A stretch of 64,000 nt of DNA from Gautieria morchelliformis (taxonomy: Eukaryota; Basidiomycota; Agaricomycetes; Gomphales; Gomphaceae). The notes beneath the pieces are model-generated. The model ran no database searches and was not told the DNA's origin. It saw only the letters and a program-made list of their open reading frames with translations. A program made the position numbers and the translations under genes. The stretch is taken from contig WHVA01000043.1 of assembly GCA_015179125.1 (NCBI GenBank), positions 307,535-371,534 of the forward strand, written 5' to 3'. This document shows positions 11,754-23,866 of the stretch, in pieces. Position 1 is the stretch's first letter, and every line of letters begins with the position of its first letter.

Positions 11754-13652
11754 TCATGGATCATTTTCCCTTCCATACTCCATGTTCAAGGGATCCATCC
11801 ACGGACCCTTTGAAAAATCCTTTGGTGCATTTTCTTCGTCAGTTGTCTGCTCTACTTTCTCCTCCTCCTCCTCCTCCTCCTCCTCCTCCTCCTCATGGCC
11901 TTTCTGTCTTGTTTCTCCTTCTTCTAGCATCATCATGGGGGTAGAGTCTTGTGTGGTGTCTTCTGTGGTGAAGGAAGGTAATTCCTCGTCGATTTCCTTC
12001 TCCTCACTGACTCTCAAATCTTCCTCTTTGTCCAATCCTTCAGCTGCTTTCTCTATATCCTCCTGTAGCTTGGTGAGCATGTCCACAATATTCTCCTCTC
12101 TCTCATTGAGTGCATCCACAGGCTCCTCCATAAATTCCTCATATTCCTCACTCATAAGGTCATCATTGGTGATTGCTGGTGAAGGCTTGTCCTCTGGTGT
12201 ATATTCTGCATCGGTTGTCTTGGGTTTTGGTGAGGATTGAGCCCTATACATGAACAAGTTATCGATTTTCTCCCCTTTAGCAATGAATTCATTGTCCATC
12301 ATTAACCAGGTGCCATTCTTCTTGAATATGACATTGACATTGGCAGTTGTCATTCGTCCGACTGATAACAAGTTTGTGTCGAGGTTTGGAGTGAATAAGA
12401 CATTCTGTAAAGTCAATGCGACTGGTGGCAGAATATAGGCATTGTTTTGGATGGTGATATGAATTGTACCCATCTGATTCGCTTTGAAAGACATTCCACT
12501 GGCTGTGTCAACAGAAACCATAGGAACTTCATGAATTTCTGTGAAAAGGTTGATGTCTCCAGAGATATGATTTGATGCTGCTGAATCAATGAACCACATG
12601 TGAGATGTGTCTTTGGACTCGATTTCCCTGTCCTCAGAAATGTGTGCCATCATTGCAATGTTCCTTGTAGGCACATTTGCAAGATGGGAGGACAATGTGG
12701 GAGTGCTGGATGTCTTCATAGGTGCAACTCGATTGCCAACTCCTTGTGCCCCTATTCCTCCTCTTTTATTGCCGATTGCTCGACCTCCATTTCTCCAAGA
12801 CAGTGCTAGCCCCCTCCTGGTGCGAAACATCTTGAAGCTGAATGACCCTCCTTTCCACAATTATTTCAGTTGTAAAATGGTCTCTGATCATTATTTGTTG
12901 GATAGGGGGTGTTCCATGGTCTTGTGGTAGGATATGCAGAGTCATTAGGTCGTCCTGCACCCTTTGATTGTGCCACAAAAGCCGTAGCTGCTTGATTCGA
13001 TATTTCCACCGCACTTAAATCCGCCTCATGAGCCTCTAGCTTTTCCTCAATGGCATCTATGTCTCCAGTTATCATCCTGATGGTTTGAGCGATAGACCTC
13101 CAGGATTCAGGTACATTCCTAAGGACAGTGGCAGCATGAGTGGAATCAGCAATGATTTCACCCATTTTTGCCAATTGATTCCTGTACTCCTTCATTATGG
13201 TGAGGTAGGAGGAGACAGACTGCCCTTCGGTCATACGATAATTTTCATATTTTGTGCAAATGATGCTGATTTTGCTAGGGTCTGTAGACTCGAATTTCCT
13301 CGTCAGGATCTCCCATGCTGTAGCTGAAGATTCAGTAGAGTCGATGGCTGTTTGAAGTTCAGGGGTAATACACAGGAGTATTTGGCTACAAGCCACATTG
13401 TTCCTGTCATGCCACTCATCCTGGAGTTGAGTCAATGGAACATTACCAACAGTCTCAACCCCATTGAGAATCACTACAGCCCTGTTGGTGATGTCTGGAT
13501 AGTCATCTGCTCCTGTGATCATTCTGTAAAGGCCTCTGTCTCGAGAAGTAGCCAGCAACTCTCTTCCAAGACATCCAGTTGTCCTTGTTTAGCTTTGGCT
13601 TTATATCCCGAAATTTGTGAATGTCGTGCTTGGGGTAAGGGAGGGCGGTCAT
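11754..13652 (-). pseudogene. Ty1/copia gag-protease fragment, opposite strand
   Basis: Gag starts at ATG 13652 (MTALPYPKHDIHKFRDIKP), shifts frame near 13561 (after NWMSWK) and continues as a UBN2-type gag (LLATSRDRGLYRMITG...). The zinc knuckle near 12825-12865 has its first Cys position as TGA, with the rest recognisable (CGKEGHSASRC). A further frame change leads into the protease, WFIDSAASNHISGD, whose Asp is present. After it comes an acidic tail with poly-Glu encoded by a (TCC)n tract. No integrase, RT or RNase H follows. Two frame changes and a stop make it non-functional. Confidence 0.83.
11859..11896. repeat. (TCC)n microsatellite inside the copia fragment
   Basis: An uninterrupted run of TCC repeats encodes a block of about 12 Glu on the minus strand, within the acidic region after the protease. 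Confidence 0.9.
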
Positions 13653-13699
13653 GGTCTGTTGGCCATGATAAGTCAATGAGACGTTTAATCTAATATAAA

Positions 13700-14235
13700 T
13701 CAGATTAAGGGGTTGGAGTCGAGTGATCAATAGTGTGATAGAGAGCTCAAGCAGTGTTCTGGTGAGAAATAAAAGCAATGATCTTAGTGCAATAAGAGTT
13801 GAGGAGGAAACAATAATAGTCCAAAGAAGCTTATAACTCGAAGCTCTAGGTAAAAAGATTGTTAAGTCGCTCATTTATTCTGGTGTAGAGTCCAAGTATT
13901 TAAGCAGTACACAATAGGGGGAAATAATCATGTGTGAGGAGTAATAATCATGTGAAATATGATGCTACTAGGGGATAGGAGCATAATGATGTCAATAATG
14001 ATGCTGCATGCTCCTATATGCATAATACATCAGCAGGGCTGAATAGATGATGATGATAATAGCAGTATGTGGTCATAGCTTGTGAAATGATAGATAGGTA
14101 AATAGTTCATGATGAAATGAATAAGATGATGAATGTCCTGACTGGGAAATGTCCTTCTGCCATATAATAACAATAAATGATTATAGGTAGATTTTCTGGC
14201 CCTACATAAGATTCTGATCATCATTATTTCCAACA
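13700..14235 (-). mobile_element. Probable 5' LTR/leader of the minus-strand copia element
   Basis: On the minus strand the sequence begins TGTTGGAAATAATGATGATC at 14235, the TGTTGG start common in copia LTRs. It runs to about 50-100 bp before the gag ATG at 13652, with an AT-rich promoter-like stretch near 13900. The inner LTR boundary and primer-binding site are not clear and no second LTR was found. Confidence 0.45.
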
Positions 14236-14550
14236 TTCGAGTCGTCGATTGGTTGTAACTCCGCAGGATGAGTCACCCTTTTCCAGGCTGTGGTGCAGTG
14301 GACTCCGGAGGTCATGTGATGCGTCTACAATGACCCATGTTGTGTAAGTATTTCCCACGCTGAGTTACGGTGAAAGCCAAATAGATGTCCGAACAAACTC
14401 AACATGAGAAATACTTACACAACATGGGTGGTTGTAGACGCATCACATGCCCTCCGCAGTTCACTGCACCTCAGCCTGGGAAAGGGTGACTCATCCTGCG
14501 CAGTTACAACCGATTGACGACTCGAATGTTGAAAATAATGATGATCAGAA
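14212..14550. repeat. Large inverted repeat, 143-bp arms, 53-bp loop
   Basis: Arms 14212-14354 and 14408-14550 are near-exact reverse complements: TTCTGATCATCATTATTT at the left edge is matched by AATAATGATGATCAGAA at the right edge. The outermost 24 bp of the left arm are also the start of the copia LTR. No target-site duplication is obvious at the edges. It could be a foldback element or a head-to-head LTR rearrangement. Inside are E-box-like and TGAGTCA-like words. Confidence 0.85.
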
Positions 14551-14846
14551 CCCATCCATCATACTAGCAAAATAAAATAAAATTCCAAAATTCCATGCCT
14601 TCAAAGGCTAGCAAACCATGATTTAAGACAAGGCCAGGTCACGTGACTGTGCCAGAAAGCACCAGCAACACTTTGTGGTGAATTGCGCATGCATGCAAAA
14701 TGCAATGCCACGCGAACGGGAGTTTTTCCCTTTGGCGTGGGCGCGGGATAATATTTGTGCAAACCGACCGCCATAAGTGCTGGGTACCAGCGACCGCATG
14801 CGCTGGCAGCGCCGGTACCAGCACACCGTCCAGCGCATGGTCAACA

Positions 14847-15306
14847 CACTATTCCAATTTCTAGACAATTCCCCAACCCAGGAAATCCTCAGGAAACCTT
14901 TGAGATATTGTGAATTTCCTCCTCCTAGAAACTGAATATTTACTATAATTTCCAGAGTCAGGAAATCATAGAGAAATATAAAATTTTCACAAGATTTCCT
15001 GCCAAGATTTGCAGAATTTCTTAATATTTTCCTGTACCAAAAAACTCTGAGGAAATTTAGAATTTACTCATGATTTCTTTAGACAGGAAATAATGATTAA
15101 ACTGTCAGTTTCTGGACTCAGTTTCCTCACGATTTCCTGGACCATATTTTTACAATTTTTATACAATTTCCTGAACTTTGGAAACCCTTGTAAAACACTA
15201 AATTTCCTCTAAATTTCCCATCCTAGGAAACTCTCAAGAAACGTGGAATTTCCATAGAATTTTCAAGGGGTTTCCTGACTTGAGAAATTTTGCCATGCCT
15301 CCAGTG
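14847..15306. mobile_element. CACTA-like non-autonomous element with AGGAAAT/ATTTCCT repeats
   Basis: The right end reads ATTTTGCCATGCCTCCAGTG (ends 15306) and closely matches the right end of the foldback element at 52248. The left end begins CACTATTCC at 14847. A 3-bp duplication ACA flanks both sides (14844-14846 and 15307-15309), as expected for CACTA elements. The AT-rich inside carries many scattered AGGAAAT and ATTTCCTG words in both orientations. No coding region is visible. The left terminal repeat is eroded, so the boundary is less secure than for the second copy. Confidence 0.55.
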
Positions 15307-15779
15307 ACAGGACCCCTTGCATATGAGGATACACTGTTCCGCATCATTCATGCACTTACCACATGTTGCAGGGTGATCACAGAAGACGAAGATGCAGCCA
15401 CATAAATGGCATTGCATTCTGTTCAGTAGTTGAAGAGAAGCAGCGAGGACACGTCGAGATAGAAAGTTAACATAATTAGCCCAGTTGAGCTGGTGGGCGT
15501 TCGCTGTAATTTTTTTTCATTCATTCCAACCCCACTAAGCTTCCAAAACAAAGCTATGTAATCTGTGTTCCTGATTTCAATTTCTGTCAGCTGATTTATA
15601 TTTCACCATTTGAAACAGACCTGGTACTGCTCGGGCACCGTATGTGTCTCATGTTCATTGCATGCCCATACGGTGCACTAGCGTCCTCAGGTCTATATTT
15701 CTGGAACTGAGATTATGATAATCTAATACTCACATAAGTAATACTGAATGGTGTACCTTAGTTACTTGCGACGGCAGGC

Positions 15780-17428
15780 CCATTGCATAAGCGCTTGCAA
15801 CTGACACATCATCCAACTGCCCTACTTCATCCCTTTGTCGCTGTCTCAGGCTTTCAAAGCCTGATTCTGATGCTGAGCCTGCAGATAACCCTTATAACCG
15901 CAATCCTGAGGGGAGAAAACAGCATAAGGATTGTGGTGAGTCTTATGTTACTGTTAATTATAGAGATTGCCTTAAGACTGTGGTTTAGCAGCACCTGATG
16001 AGCGAATCAACACGCTCCTGGTTGAATATCATCGAAGGGGGCATGTAAGGGGCAAGCAGATCAGCAAACTGCTCTTGGCTGAGCATAGGATAAAGATGAG
16101 GTATGCCAGAATCTGTCTAATATACTAGCTTGATTTATCATTGCATGCCAATCTAGGAGAGTGACAGTAGACCGTCGATGGTCTGCCTTAGAACTGAAAA
16201 GTAGTGGCATAACTACTAGTAGTCTGCCTGTCACGGTGAAGCAACAGCATGTCTTGGACCAAATGGCACAAGACCCAACCCACCGGCAAGGCCCAAAGCT
16301 ATTAGTCGAAGCAATTGCATGGGAGCATGGTATCCATTTGACTCTGTATGTAGTTTTCCAATCTAGATTTGACTGGGATCACTTACCATTGGTATCAGGG
16401 ACTATGTTACATCAGAGATGCATTTACACGACCCAGTTGGATTTGAGCTTCGTGAGCCAACAGCGAAAAAAAATCTTCAGACAGGCATTAGTAGTTTTAG
16501 GCCCGCATCATGAGTGGAGCAGAGATGGTCATGATAAACTGACAAAGATTGGATTTCCTGTCTGGGATTTGCGTGATGTATGGTCAGGACAATGGCTGGG
16601 AATTTGGGTTGTCCCAAACAACTGTTTAAAACTTGCAATTGCATACTTGTACTTATCTTTGGTTGAGACATTGGGAGGTAAGTGAGCCTTTAAACTCGTA
16701 GCTCACACTCACCTATGGCAGGGATGCCAATCCAAACCATGACAGACTGTGGTATGGAAACTATTACTGTCTTCGGCATGGCAAATGTTCTTTGGTATTG
16801 GATTAAACAAGTTATCTAACATGTGTACTGACATAACATAGGGAATACTTCTTGCCAGAGCTCTCTACTAATGAAGTACCTGCACACAAGTTTCTTAAGT
16901 CTGTTCATAACACAACAATAGAGTGAGGCTGGATACAACTTCGTCTTCAATGGGGTGACGATGTTAAAGTTTTTTGGGAAGCTGGCAATGGTATATATAA
17001 TTCTTCAATCCCAGAGCAATAGTAAGTGCAGGATGGCACATTCTAATCTAATGCTACTCAATGTTCAAGTCAGCGAACTAGTACAATGGCTGTGGCCAAA
17101 ACTTATCCAGAAAGAATTAGATGAGCTTTGGGATCGCTTCAATAACCATTGTTCACGAAAGGATCGGAACAAGGTCCTACCCTCTGGTGTATCACCGAAC
17201 GAAGCCTTCGCATTGCACAAAGAATATCGTGCTGAGAATCTCCTCCAGCCTGTTAACAAGGGTGTTGTCCGGGAGTTAATGGTGTCAATTGGTGGTGATG
17301 ACCTTATTCGGTTTGTTAGCGTTGAGTATGCTGTACATGCTCAGGAAGTATATGATTCATTGGGTATTCAATGGCTGACCATGTTCAATGTGTGGACCAT
17401 TTTTCAAGCCATGTTACCGCTGATGTAG
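15780..17428 (+). pseudogene. Integrase-like DDE protein, copy 2 (broken)
   Basis: This is a paralogue of the gene at 6.0-7.9 kb with the same exon plan: up to 15935, then 15989-16100, 16157-16677, 16722-16794, 16842-17021 and 17074-17428. Matching motifs are EWSRDGHDKL, TMTDCGMET, HNTTIE and GGDDLIRFVSVEYAVHAQ. A TGA at 16924-16926 sits directly after the catalytic Glu, where copy 1 has Arg (NTTIERGW). The frame is also disturbed near 16350-16480. The copies have clearly diverged, so this is not a recent duplicate. Conservation of all introns shows DNA-level copying, not retroposition. Confidence 0.78.
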
Positions 17429-18300
17429 GCACTGATCAAGCTACACAATTAAAGGGTGTTGTTATAAAAGAGAAAAAAAAAGCCGATTAGAATCAGAATT
17501 GTTAGAATAGTCCCAAATATCTACAAAGCTACCAAGAAAACTACTTGGGTTAATGAAGTGGTATTAGTCCACCAACTCCTTTAATGTCAAATCCCAGTGA
17601 GAATCGGCCAGGAATACATCGGGATTTATAGGTAGACATTGGAAAGATCTGATTCACCGCTGCAGTCTGCTGTGTCCTGTAAAACGAGAGTCTGACCGAT
17701 TGTAAATCGGAATACTACAGAACAGATCTGAATATATCGGTTGTATTTATGGACGCAGTGAAAATCAGATAAGCTACAATAGACAGTGCCCCATCGGTAC
17801 TGCTCGTTAACCATCGGTCATTTTCGGTACATCTCAACATACAACGGTATACTATGGCATCTCTCCAAGCAATCCCAGTTGACCAGATATGGGCCCCATC
17901 CACCCGAGGGCTCCCTGTGGAGCCCGAACCTCCAACTCAGCGCTTACCACCCCTCTCGCTCACCTATACGCTCACACCATTTCCCGTGATTGCTTCTGGG
18001 AGGGAATGAAATCAGCATCAGGTAATTAACTGACAATACGCACACATCATCCAGCGAACCTTCGCTGGCATCCACCGAGTCCAACTGAGGGGGGATTTTG
18101 TTTTTCTTGTTGTAAGCACCTCGGTCAGCGTATACCTATAACCAGAGGCGAATGAGGACCAGCCAGACGGTATAATAGCTCTTACCTTCTTCTCCTGAGC
18201 TGACAGGCCCTCGAATGCAAGCCTAACATTTATTTTAGATGCATTCGGATGAGTACGTATATCGTTGATGCCGAATAAGTTACTGTGGCATCAACTAACA
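17429..18300. other. No recognisable gene
   Basis: Short open frames only, on both strands. A CT-rich stretch near 17900-17990 could be promoter-like. Nothing here matches a family I know. Confidence 0.4.
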
Positions 18301-18303
18301 TCA

Positions 18304-20368
18304 TTAGAATAGACTGAGAATAATAATTAACACTGACTTAGCAGCACTCCATTTGGGGCTTGGTTTCCAGACAGCGTCGTCCAAGTTCTTCTTGCATTTG
18401 GATGCATTATTCAAGGATGGGGCTGGTAGAGGTGGCTCGGGAAGCTGTAGATTGACTTTTGGTATCGCGTGAATGCGCTGTGCACTGTGGGACATGTCGG
18501 AAGATATTACATTCAACACTTGAAGATGATGTACTCACAAAGGATTTATCTGTGCACATCATGTAGCAATGATCAATAACTAACGCTACTACAGGAGAAA
18601 TGTCTTACTATTTGAGCTGAAGCTTCGGGTTGCTTCAGCATCACAGTTGAATCGCCAATGCTCAGATTGGATCTCAGCGCTGTATTGCCTGCTTGCACTG
18701 ACAGTCAGCTTTGGATTAAATAAATAAATATGGACAAAACCCACGAATATCTGGCACCTCATTAAGGGTAAGTGGAGATGCTGATATCAGCTCCAGTAGG
18801 TTGTCCTTGATAGTAGATTTCAGTGGCTGAACTGAGGGGCTAAGGGGCAGAGGAGCTGAAGCAGATTGCGGGATAGAGACAGGCAAGGTAGAACAGAGAG
18901 TGTCCAGCAAAGCAGGGCTGCACAAGGAAGATTTCAAAGCCTGAGTAATAGATGGAGTGTTGGCTGTTGAGCTAGTAGATGGAGCCAAACTTTTGGTAGT
19001 TGATGCTTGACCAGTGTCCTGGTTAGCGGCAGAAGGTACTGGCATGGTATGAAGAGTGAAGTCCGAGTCGGAAGACGGCATGAATATCTCACTTGAAGAT
19101 GTCAGTGACACAATCGGACTGCCTTTGGAGGTCGAAGCGGGTATCGCAACAGCACAGGTAGACCCAGAACTCGTGCCTGCAGTGCCAGGCACTGGATTAT
19201 TTTTTTTGTTTTTTTTTGATGTTCTAAGCTGGTTTGTCAGAGGAAGTGTGCATGTGTTTCTTTGGAGTTTCGGGAATAGGAGACGAAGAGTTATCAGATT
19301 CAGGCTCCTCCTTAACATTTCCTCCATTCTTCGGTGCACGCGTGAAGGCCGGGTATTGCTGGCTAGCAAATAGATTGAGTTTCCAATGACCCTCGCAAAG
19401 GCGAAGGTTGGGATAGTGCTTGTACATGTTAGCCCAAAAATACTCAACCATGTCGAAGGGAGCTCGAGACCAGGTTTTCGGGGCATAACCAAATTCATGA
19501 AGCGATGCAAACAAACGGTGGGCTGTCTGTCACATATCTTTGGCTTGATACCCGTTGACACCTGTACCTACCTGATTTATAATATATGCCAGGCTGGGAT
19601 TAGGTAACGATAAGTCCTTGAGGTGGATATGCTGGGAATTGGTTGTGTGGAGCCCCGATATCTTTTGATCGTCACGGAAACTGTCCCACTCTTCGCGTGT
19701 CCAGTAGGCGGCATGAGGATAGTAGAGTTCATTGGGCATGTCAGGGGAGTTCGGTGAGTTCACTGAGATATCGAGTGATTTCATTTGGTGACTTTGTGGT
19801 TTTGATGCAACGAGAGGCTTCGCGGCCCCAATGACGGGCTGAGGGTGAGATGTAGCCCCGGGAGAGATTGCGGTGAGCAGTTGCGAATATAATGTTCTGT
19901 AATGATATTAGCATATGGAGACCAGCCTACAAGACCATAAAAGACTTCATAAGTTTGTTTTCAACTTCTAAGCTCTCAATGTGCTTCAATGCCTTGATAT
20001 ATGCAGGATGATGACATTCTCCTGGTAATTCCTGTGCTATATAGGTGCTGCTATCTGTGTTTTGAAATCTGGATGACGAGGGGTTGTGCTGGAAAAAGAA
20101 AACGGCAAAATTAGGTGGCATATACAAGACTTGACAAAATGCGATGGACATACTGAGGCTTTTGCAACGTTATTCATCCTGGGATATGACATCACTACGT
20201 TGTGCTGGCTTGTTCCTGGCTGCGAGTGATGGCTAGTGGTATCGTGATACTGTATCCACTCTCACCCCGCGGAGCAAGAGCGGGTATGGTAGAGGATTTC
20301 TGGGACTGCGAGGCGAACTGAGAGAACTGGTCAATATCAAGTGTGAAAGAATCACAGAGCGTTTCCAT
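18304..20368 (-). CDS. Uncharacterised multi-exon protein
   Basis: An ATG at 20368 opens METLCDSFTLDIDQFSQF. Further blocks on the same strand are separated by short intron-like gaps. Near 20080-19930 is a coiled-coil-like segment (PAYIKALKHIESLEVENKLM). Near 19780-19570 is YYPHAAYWTREEWDSFRDDQ, rich in aromatic residues. Near 19500-19320 is MVEYFWANMYKHYPNLRLCE followed by HWKLNLFASQQYPAFT. Then comes a Ser/Thr/Pro-rich region near 19170-18780 and a basic end (KKNLDDAVWKPSPKWSAAK) near 18400. I do not recognise the family. It lies downstream of the integrase-like copy 2 on the other strand and may be a partner gene of that element or an unrelated host gene. Confidence 0.4.
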
Positions 20369-20409
20369 GATGTAGGATCGTGCCTTGTAGAGATGGTAGT
20401 GGTAAGAGA

Positions 20410-22000
20410 AAAGGTCTTGTCACACTCATTTGGACCTAATGGTGGTCCTGATCAGTTCAATAACTACCACCACCATGACCACAAAGAGTCCTACAAGGTG
20501 CATTATATTTCGATCAGACTGAAATCATCCAACTAATTTTATTCCATCGTAGAAATGGGCTATTGACAAACAGGTAGTTAAATATGTATTCTATGAAACC
20601 TCCAGACAAAACTAGGTCATCTTAGGAGGATGTTCACATTGACAACAATGTATATTCTTCTAGGATCTATTAGATATCTTTTAAAATATCAACCCTAACC
20701 AAATTCATAATCCATCATTTTGAGCAACTCGTATATTGTGGACATCCTAAATTTTTTTGAATGTTCTGATATTTTAAAAATATGGTTGTATGTGCTAAAG
20801 CATGGTGTGTATTGATATAACAGAGCAATTTCAGAGAGGATGTGGATGACTATATATTAAAAGTATACATGAAACTTGTTAGATGTACAATCACAGAATA
20901 TAGAAGTAACTATGGACAATACCTGTACTATATTATTATATATGGTTGAGAGATCTGATTAGAAGGTATGTTTAAAATAATATGCATGTATAGTACAAAG
21001 ATATGTAACTATTGATGTTTAGACAATGGGGTATACACCCTTTCCTGGGGGAGCAGCAGACTGTGAGAAAGAACTTTGGGGCTAGGATTAAGCATGCCTT
21101 ACAATTGCTGGCAACTGCCTCAATTTTGATATATTTTATGAAATATAGATGAGCTAAGCTATATACACATATATATGACATTTATAAACATCCTCCTTAG
21201 GTCCACCGAAGATCCCCCTTTGCTGACTCAGATGAAGAACGCGAGTGTTATCAAAAGAAAGAACGCAAGGGCGAGGAGTTATGTAAATCAACGTCATGGA
21301 CATGGGATTTATGTGTCAGTGAGCTCGACTGTGAATTCAGAAGAGTCGACAAACTATTGGCGCACCGGGAGAGAGAGTTGGCTCAATGGAGGAGGCGTCA
21401 GAAAATACTCAAAGCCCAACTTGTCAAATAGATTACCTGTGATCTGAGACATATGACTCCATGGTAATCCCACCTTAGAAGATCGTACCACCTCTCCTGA
21501 GGAAGCCCGAGCGCGTCTTGAGCTCAAGGAGGTCCGATTGCGGGACAAATGTTCCCCGTGTGAGAAGGCTCAAGGATGCGCCCTTGAAAGCTGGATCTTT
21601 GGTAGCAGCATTGGACGACGTGGCAACTCAGTCGTCACGTTACTGGCGTGCAACTGCTCTTCCCTCTCAGTTAGGCCATCTTCTGTGCTGTTGCGAACAA
21701 CTATGGGGTCCGTTTGTCCCCCAGTGGGCCAACAATAGGCGGTGTCCATGGGATGCAGCGTGTGATATAAAGTGACACACGCACGGGTGGGCAGTGGCTT
21801 GCGTCTCAGCATCACCGCTTTTATACTTACTGGTGGTAGCAGTAGGAGCCCTCAATGGGTCGCATTTGTACTCCTGTATGCGCTGCAATTGAGCTGGCCT
21901 TCGCAGCTCATATACTTACTGTATGTAGCAAAGTCCACCGTGCCTCTGTAGTGCCACATCGCGCACTCACTATGGAAGAGTCTATCATCAGTGCAGACAG
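20410..22000. other. AT-rich stretch, no recognisable gene
   Basis: 20450-21180 is AT-rich with no long frame. 21200-21960 has only short overlapping frames on both strands. No RNA gene or element end was found. Confidence 0.4.
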
Positions 22001-22150
22001 GGATGACATGTACGAATAGCTACTGGCTTATAACCATTGTGCACAGCCAATCGCATGCTGTCTTTCTTCCTTTTTTTGCAGCCCTTGGATCACAGTCCCA
22101 GCTCTGCATACGCTCATACCCCACGCTCACCCACCACGCTCTCACTCTCC

Positions 22151-22444
22151 TCAACCATTCAGCTCCTGCATATGCCTGAGCCCAATGGGGCCGCGCACGT
22201 CCTGCCCCTCGATCGCCCTGCACACGGCCTCTGCGACATGGTCGACGTGAATCGGGGAGAGCTCGAGGGTCGTCGCGAGAGCATGTAGGGCAGAGGGGAG
22301 AGGAGTATTTGTGTGGGACGGAGCTGGAGAGGGAGATTGCGGGTCGGGGCTCTGAGCGCGAGCGAGCGTGTGGAGGACATGGCTGGGCGTGGGGAGGAGG
22401 GATGGCGCGTGTGAGTGGAGGGTTGCCGAGAGGGACGTGAACAA
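22151..22444 (-). pseudogene. C-terminal fragment of a COQ11-like NAD(P)-binding protein
   Basis: The frame ends with LSPIHVDHVAEAVCRAIEGQ, then VRGPIGLRHMQELNG. This matches the end of fungal COQ11/YLR290C-type short-chain dehydrogenase-like proteins of mitochondria, where an HVD-VA-AV helix precedes a short G-V loop. The nucleotide-binding N-terminal half (GxxGxxG) is not found upstream on this strand. It is probably a remnant, unless the rest is rearranged. The family call rests on a short motif. Confidence 0.4.
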
Positions 22445-22955
22445 GGGGGAGTGCGTCAGTAGCGAGGACGGGGTAGTGAGTGGTGAGTTGAGCGGTGAAC
22501 AAAGCAGTCAGCAGTGTCGTGTCAGAGAGCATCCTCTGCACTGCGTTTATATAATGGTGATTCATTGTCGTGTGTGAGATCGAAAAGAAGCACATGAGGG
22601 GACGACCCTTCAAGGGGAGTCACCAGGCATGGACGAAGCGGCCCTTTGCCTGTAGGGGGCGCAGCTCTTCCGGAGATGTTAAACATGCCGTGTCCATCGA
22701 CCCTAAACAACAGTAAGTCATTGTGAAAACTTACAAATGGCGACCACTAACCAATTGGTTTAGAGACGCGCGCAGCGTCTGGGTGACCCAGCCGCACAAT
22801 GAGGGTATTCTTGACCAGGCCTATCACACGAGCGTCGATGTCTATCTCATTTTTGGGGCAAACAAAAGCGGGGAGTTTTCGGGTATGCGAGGTGCACCCG
22901 TGTCCATCTCAGTACTTTCCACTGGTCGACTCATATGCACACACAGAGGCTCTAG

Positions 22956-23436
22956 CCCTCCAGCAATGATTGTGCCTGTTCCAACCTCGGTATTGGCCAG
23001 GTGAGCCCAGTTGTTATTCCCACTGTCCCTGGTAAGTTGACTTCCTTTCGCTAGACAATTTGTTTGGGCACCATCAGTGAGGACTGCTCAAACACGTACA
23101 CTGTGGTCCCCAACGACATGTGTTCCACCGTTATGAACATGGCTGGTACCAATGCTACCATTCTCTATGCGAATAACCCCCAAATCAACTCTGATTGCAC
23201 CAACATCTATGTTGGAGAGGTAAGGGCTGTGCCGCTTGATCCCAACAAACACCTGTTTAACCCGTGTTCGATAGGTGCTCTGCACACCCAACGAAGTCCG
23301 TGTACCCCCTGCCCCGGCTAACAAGCCAACATACCCCGTCATCCCCTCGCCAGGCACGGCCACCGCAGCCCCTGCTCCTACGCAGACTCCTGTGGACCTC
23401 CCTCAGTGCGACGACCCCAACGATGATGGTGAATGA
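22956..23436 (+). pseudogene. LysM-domain protein, 3' part
   Basis: Exons 22956-23000, 23055-23219 and 23275-23436 are joined by 54- and 55-nt GT-AG introns. They encode CSNLGIGQTICLG, then TYTVVPNDMC...NNPQINSDCTNIYVGEVLC, and a Pro/Ala-rich tail ending DDPNDDGE. This is one full LysM module with its cysteines, plus the end of a preceding one. LysM domains bind chitin and are found in secreted fungal proteins, including effectors that mask cell-wall chitin. A stop at 22953-22955 blocks the frame upstream, and no signal peptide or first module can be traced, so the gene looks 5'-truncated. Confidence 0.62.
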
Positions 23437-23866
23437 GCCAACCTAGTGTATGTGACCTGGTTTTTGATATTCTCTAGAGCGGTCTCAGTGTCAAGCTCGC
23501 TGTGCCACTGTCCATGTGGGGGTGAAATGATAACTGAACAGAAGAAGAGGGAAGGGGTACAGGGGCTACATCAATCAGTACGCCTGAACTTCAATCGCCA
23601 TGTCCCTCCTTTCCCTGGCTGTTACCTGGCTGTGACATTGTCTGCACATGGGGTGCCAGAGATGCCCCTTCCGTGTCCACCATGTGAAGTGTGGAGAGTG
23701 GGATGGTGGAGACGATATGGTTACAACTCGCATAGTCACTCATTTTTTTCCAATGCGGAGGATGTACCTAGAGGTTGCTGTGACGCTGTGGTTAACGCAT
23801 TCGCGAGTGGCTAAGTTCACTGATATGTTGATTCATCTCTGTTGAAAGATTTGAAATACATTTGTT

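Noticed and set aside
22020-22613. 197-residue minus-strand frame at the COQ11-like locus
   Set aside because: The family signature lies in a different frame (22151-22444). This frame is Pro/Arg-rich and looks like a shadow.
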